DNA of 8,191 nt, from assembly GCF_021648855.1 (NCBI RefSeq), contig NZ_JAKJHX010000168.1, positions 1 to 8,191 on the forward strand. Direction: 5' to 3'. Positions 7,265 through 8,191 of the stretch are shown here, in pieces; positions within the stretch are counted from its first letter, which is position 1, and every line of letters starts with the position of its first letter. The translations under genes were made by a program, and so were the position numbers. Source of the stretch: Tychonema litorale BBK16 (lineage in GTDB: Bacteria; Cyanobacteriota; Cyanobacteriia; Cyanobacteriales; Microcoleaceae). The notes under the pieces are model-generated. The model searched no databases. It had not been told where the DNA came from and saw only the letters and a program-made list of their open reading frames with translations.

Positions 7265-7292
7265 GTTAACTGTTGACTGTTAACCGTTAACT
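7265..7292 (+). repeat. Second heptanucleotide array, four GTTAACT-type units
   Basis: Four consecutive heptamers read GTTAACT, GTTGACT, GTTAACC and GTTAACT. The sequence is unrelated to the GGGMATN arrays on either side, but the unit length is the same. It lies in the centre of the long inverted repeat. Apart from this array I see nothing in 7176-7349. Confidence 0.85.
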
Positions 7293-7349
7293 CTAATTTA
7301 CTATTCCGATCCTAACGGATTCGATATGATGTATTAATTAGCGATTCTC

Positions 7350-7405
7350 AATGCCCGATGCCCAATGCCCAATTCCCGATGCCCCATTCCCAATTCCCCA
7401 TTCCT
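7350..7405 (-). repeat. Heptanucleotide tandem array, right arm (eight units, opposite strand)
   Basis: Eight consecutive heptamers of the types AATGCCC, GATGCCC, AATTCCC and CATTCCC (the last ends in T) occupy the end of the spacer. Read on the minus strand, they are the same GGGMATN family as the array at 7111-7173, so the two arrays face each other. The array ends eight bases before the nanE start codon, which leaves no room for an ordinary ribosome binding site. Confidence 0.9.
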
Positions 7406-7413
7406 AATTATTT

Positions 7414-8088
7414 ATGATTAATTGTCAAATTCCTACAGGATTAATTGTTTCTTGTCAAGCACCTGCTGACTCGCCACTGTACGATCCGATCGCAATTGCT
7501 GCGATCGCGCTTACGGCTGTCTATCGAGGAGCTAGTGGTGTGCGAATTGATACTCCGGCCCACATTGCGGCTGTGCGACAACAGATTTCTGCCCCGATAA
7601 TCGGGATTTGGAAGCAGCAATTGCCGGGATGCGAGATTTATATTACTCCTCGGTTTGAAGACGCACGGGCGATCGCACTAGCCGGATCTGATATCATCGC
7701 TGTTGACGCTACTCTGAGAACCCGTCCGGTAGCAGAACCAGATTTAAAAATATTTATTGCCCGAATTCACAACGAATTGGGAAAATTAGTGATGGCGGAT
7801 GTAGATACAATAGAATCTGCGATCGCAGCGGTAGAAGCTGGTGCAGATATCGTCGCAACTACTCTGTTTGGCTACACTGCTGAAACGCAAAATCAACGTC
7901 CACCGGGATTTGAATTGCTTGCTAAAATGGTGGAAAAATTAGAGGTTCCAGTTATTTGCGAAGGTGGCATTTCTAGCCCGGAAATGGCAAAAAAAGCATT
8001 AGATTTAGGAGCGACTGCTGTGGTTGTCGGTACAGATATTACTGGAATTGATAGTAAGGTGATGGCATATAAATTGGCTGTTTGTTAG
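7414..8088 (+). CDS. nanE: Putative N-acetylmannosamine-6-phosphate 2-epimerase (NanE family)
   Basis: The 224-residue protein fits the NanE family, cytosolic TIM-barrel enzymes that interconvert N-acetylmannosamine-6-phosphate and N-acetylglucosamine-6-phosphate. Family motifs appear in order: GLIVSCQAP (9-17), GVRIDTP (42-48), IIGIWK (62-67), YITP (76-79), DAT-x-R-x-RP (98-105), LVMADVDT (125-132), GADIVATTLFGYT (143-155), PVICEGGI (179-186) and GATAVVVGTDIT (199-210). Q15, R44, K67, D129 and E183 fall where the family's active-site Gln, Arg, Lys, Asp and Glu are expected. Length is normal, and the start lies just before the first conserved strand. There is no Shine-Dalgarno sequence; the heptad array reaches almost to the ATG. 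No other sialic acid or amino-sugar gene is visible, so the physiological role, perhaps recycling of amino sugars, is open. Confidence 0.9.
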   Translation: MINCQIPTGLIVSCQAPADSPLYDPIAIAAIALTAVYRGASGVRIDTPAHIAAVRQQISAPIIGIWKQQLPGCEIYITPRFEDARAIALAGSDIIAVDATLRTRPVAEPDLKIFIARIHNELGKLVMADVDTIESAIAAVEAGADIVATTLFGYTAETQNQRPPGFELLAKMVEKLEVPVICEGGISSPEMAKKALDLGATAVVVGTDITGIDSKVMAYKLAVC

Positions 8089-8129
8089 GCAAATTTGGAC
8101 ACGGCTGCAAATTTGGACACGGCAATGCC
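8089..8129 (+). repeat. Tandem 17-nt repeat ending in a copy of the dispersed GGACACGGCAATGCC element
   Basis: GCAAATTTGGACACGGC occurs at 8089-8105 and again at 8107-8123 with an 18-bp period. The second unit continues as AATGCC, so 8115-8129 repeats the 15-nt core found at 3094 and 3128, and on the minus strand at 1103. It starts directly after the nanE stop codon. The right arm of the palindrome is missing here. The remaining 60 bases to the window end show no gene or signal that I can support. Confidence 0.8.
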
Positions 8130-8191
8130 CATAGGCGTCAACTTAAGCTCAAATCCAGTCAGAGATTGCTGTTTGACTATTAAATCCAGAT

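Larger units (their letters stand above)
7142..7409. repeat. Long inverted repeat formed by two heptad arrays, with a 200-bp centre
   Basis: Positions 7142-7175 pair with 7376-7409. Within this, 7153-7172 and 7379-7398 form a perfect 20-bp match; over the whole 34-bp arm I count one mismatch and two G-T wobbles. The centre (7176-7375) has no gene that I can support. The right arm ends four bases before the ATG of nanE, so a transcript crossing the region could fold up to the start codon. No U-run follows, so it is not a classical terminator. Confidence 0.75.

Noticed and set aside
8085..8191. A minus-strand frame open from the window end to a TAA at 8085-8087, possibly the end of another gene
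   Set aside because: Its last 14 or so codons are translated repeat units and it overlaps the nanE stop. About 20 remaining codons give no recognisable motif. The sequence beyond the window would decide.

Overview
The window looks like chromosomal DNA from a cyanobacterium, probably a filamentous one (Oscillatoriales or Nostocales). Four things support this. The HIP1 octamer GCGATCGC occurs at least eight times in 8.2 kb (near 1663, 2195, 4858, 5782, 6486, 7501, 7669 and 7819). There is a Cph1-type phytochrome. The hybrid kinase carries a GAF domain of a style common in cyanobacteria. The spacers hold heptanucleotide tandem arrays and a dispersed GGACACGGCAATGCC palindrome. The genus is an inference and cannot be fixed from this sequence alone.

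Layout. Positions 1-4456 hold three genes on the minus strand. In order of transcription they are: a soluble CBS-like/MCP-like coiled-coil protein (4456-3170); a 635-residue multidomain response regulator, REC-winged helix-Hpt-REC-REC (3063-1156); and the first 352 codons of a phytochrome (1058 to beyond position 1). The two spacers between them (106 and 97 nt) each carry the same palindromic repeat family. A 110-bp divergent spacer holds a good sigma70-type promoter candidate for the plus-strand gene at 4567-7104. That gene encodes an 845-residue hybrid histidine kinase (novel N-terminus, GAF, HisKA, HATPase, REC) that probably starts with TTG. A 309-bp spacer follows (7105-7413), filled with two oppositely oriented heptanucleotide arrays that can pair with each other and a third, unrelated heptad array between them. 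Next comes a NanE-type N-acetylmannosamine-6-phosphate 2-epimerase (7414-8088), then about 100 bp of repeat and unassigned sequence.

How the genes may work together. The four regulatory genes hold every component of a multistep phosphorelay: a kinase with H459 and receiver D777, an Hpt domain with H310, and three further receivers (D51, D429, D554), the first joined to an OmpR-type DNA-binding domain. A red/far-red photoreceptor and an MCP-like protein with a non-canonical signalling tip lie alongside. The simplest reading is a local, possibly light-responsive, signalling module ending in transcription control. The partnership is inferred from gene order and domain content, not shown by the sequence. 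The nanE gene looks unrelated to the module.
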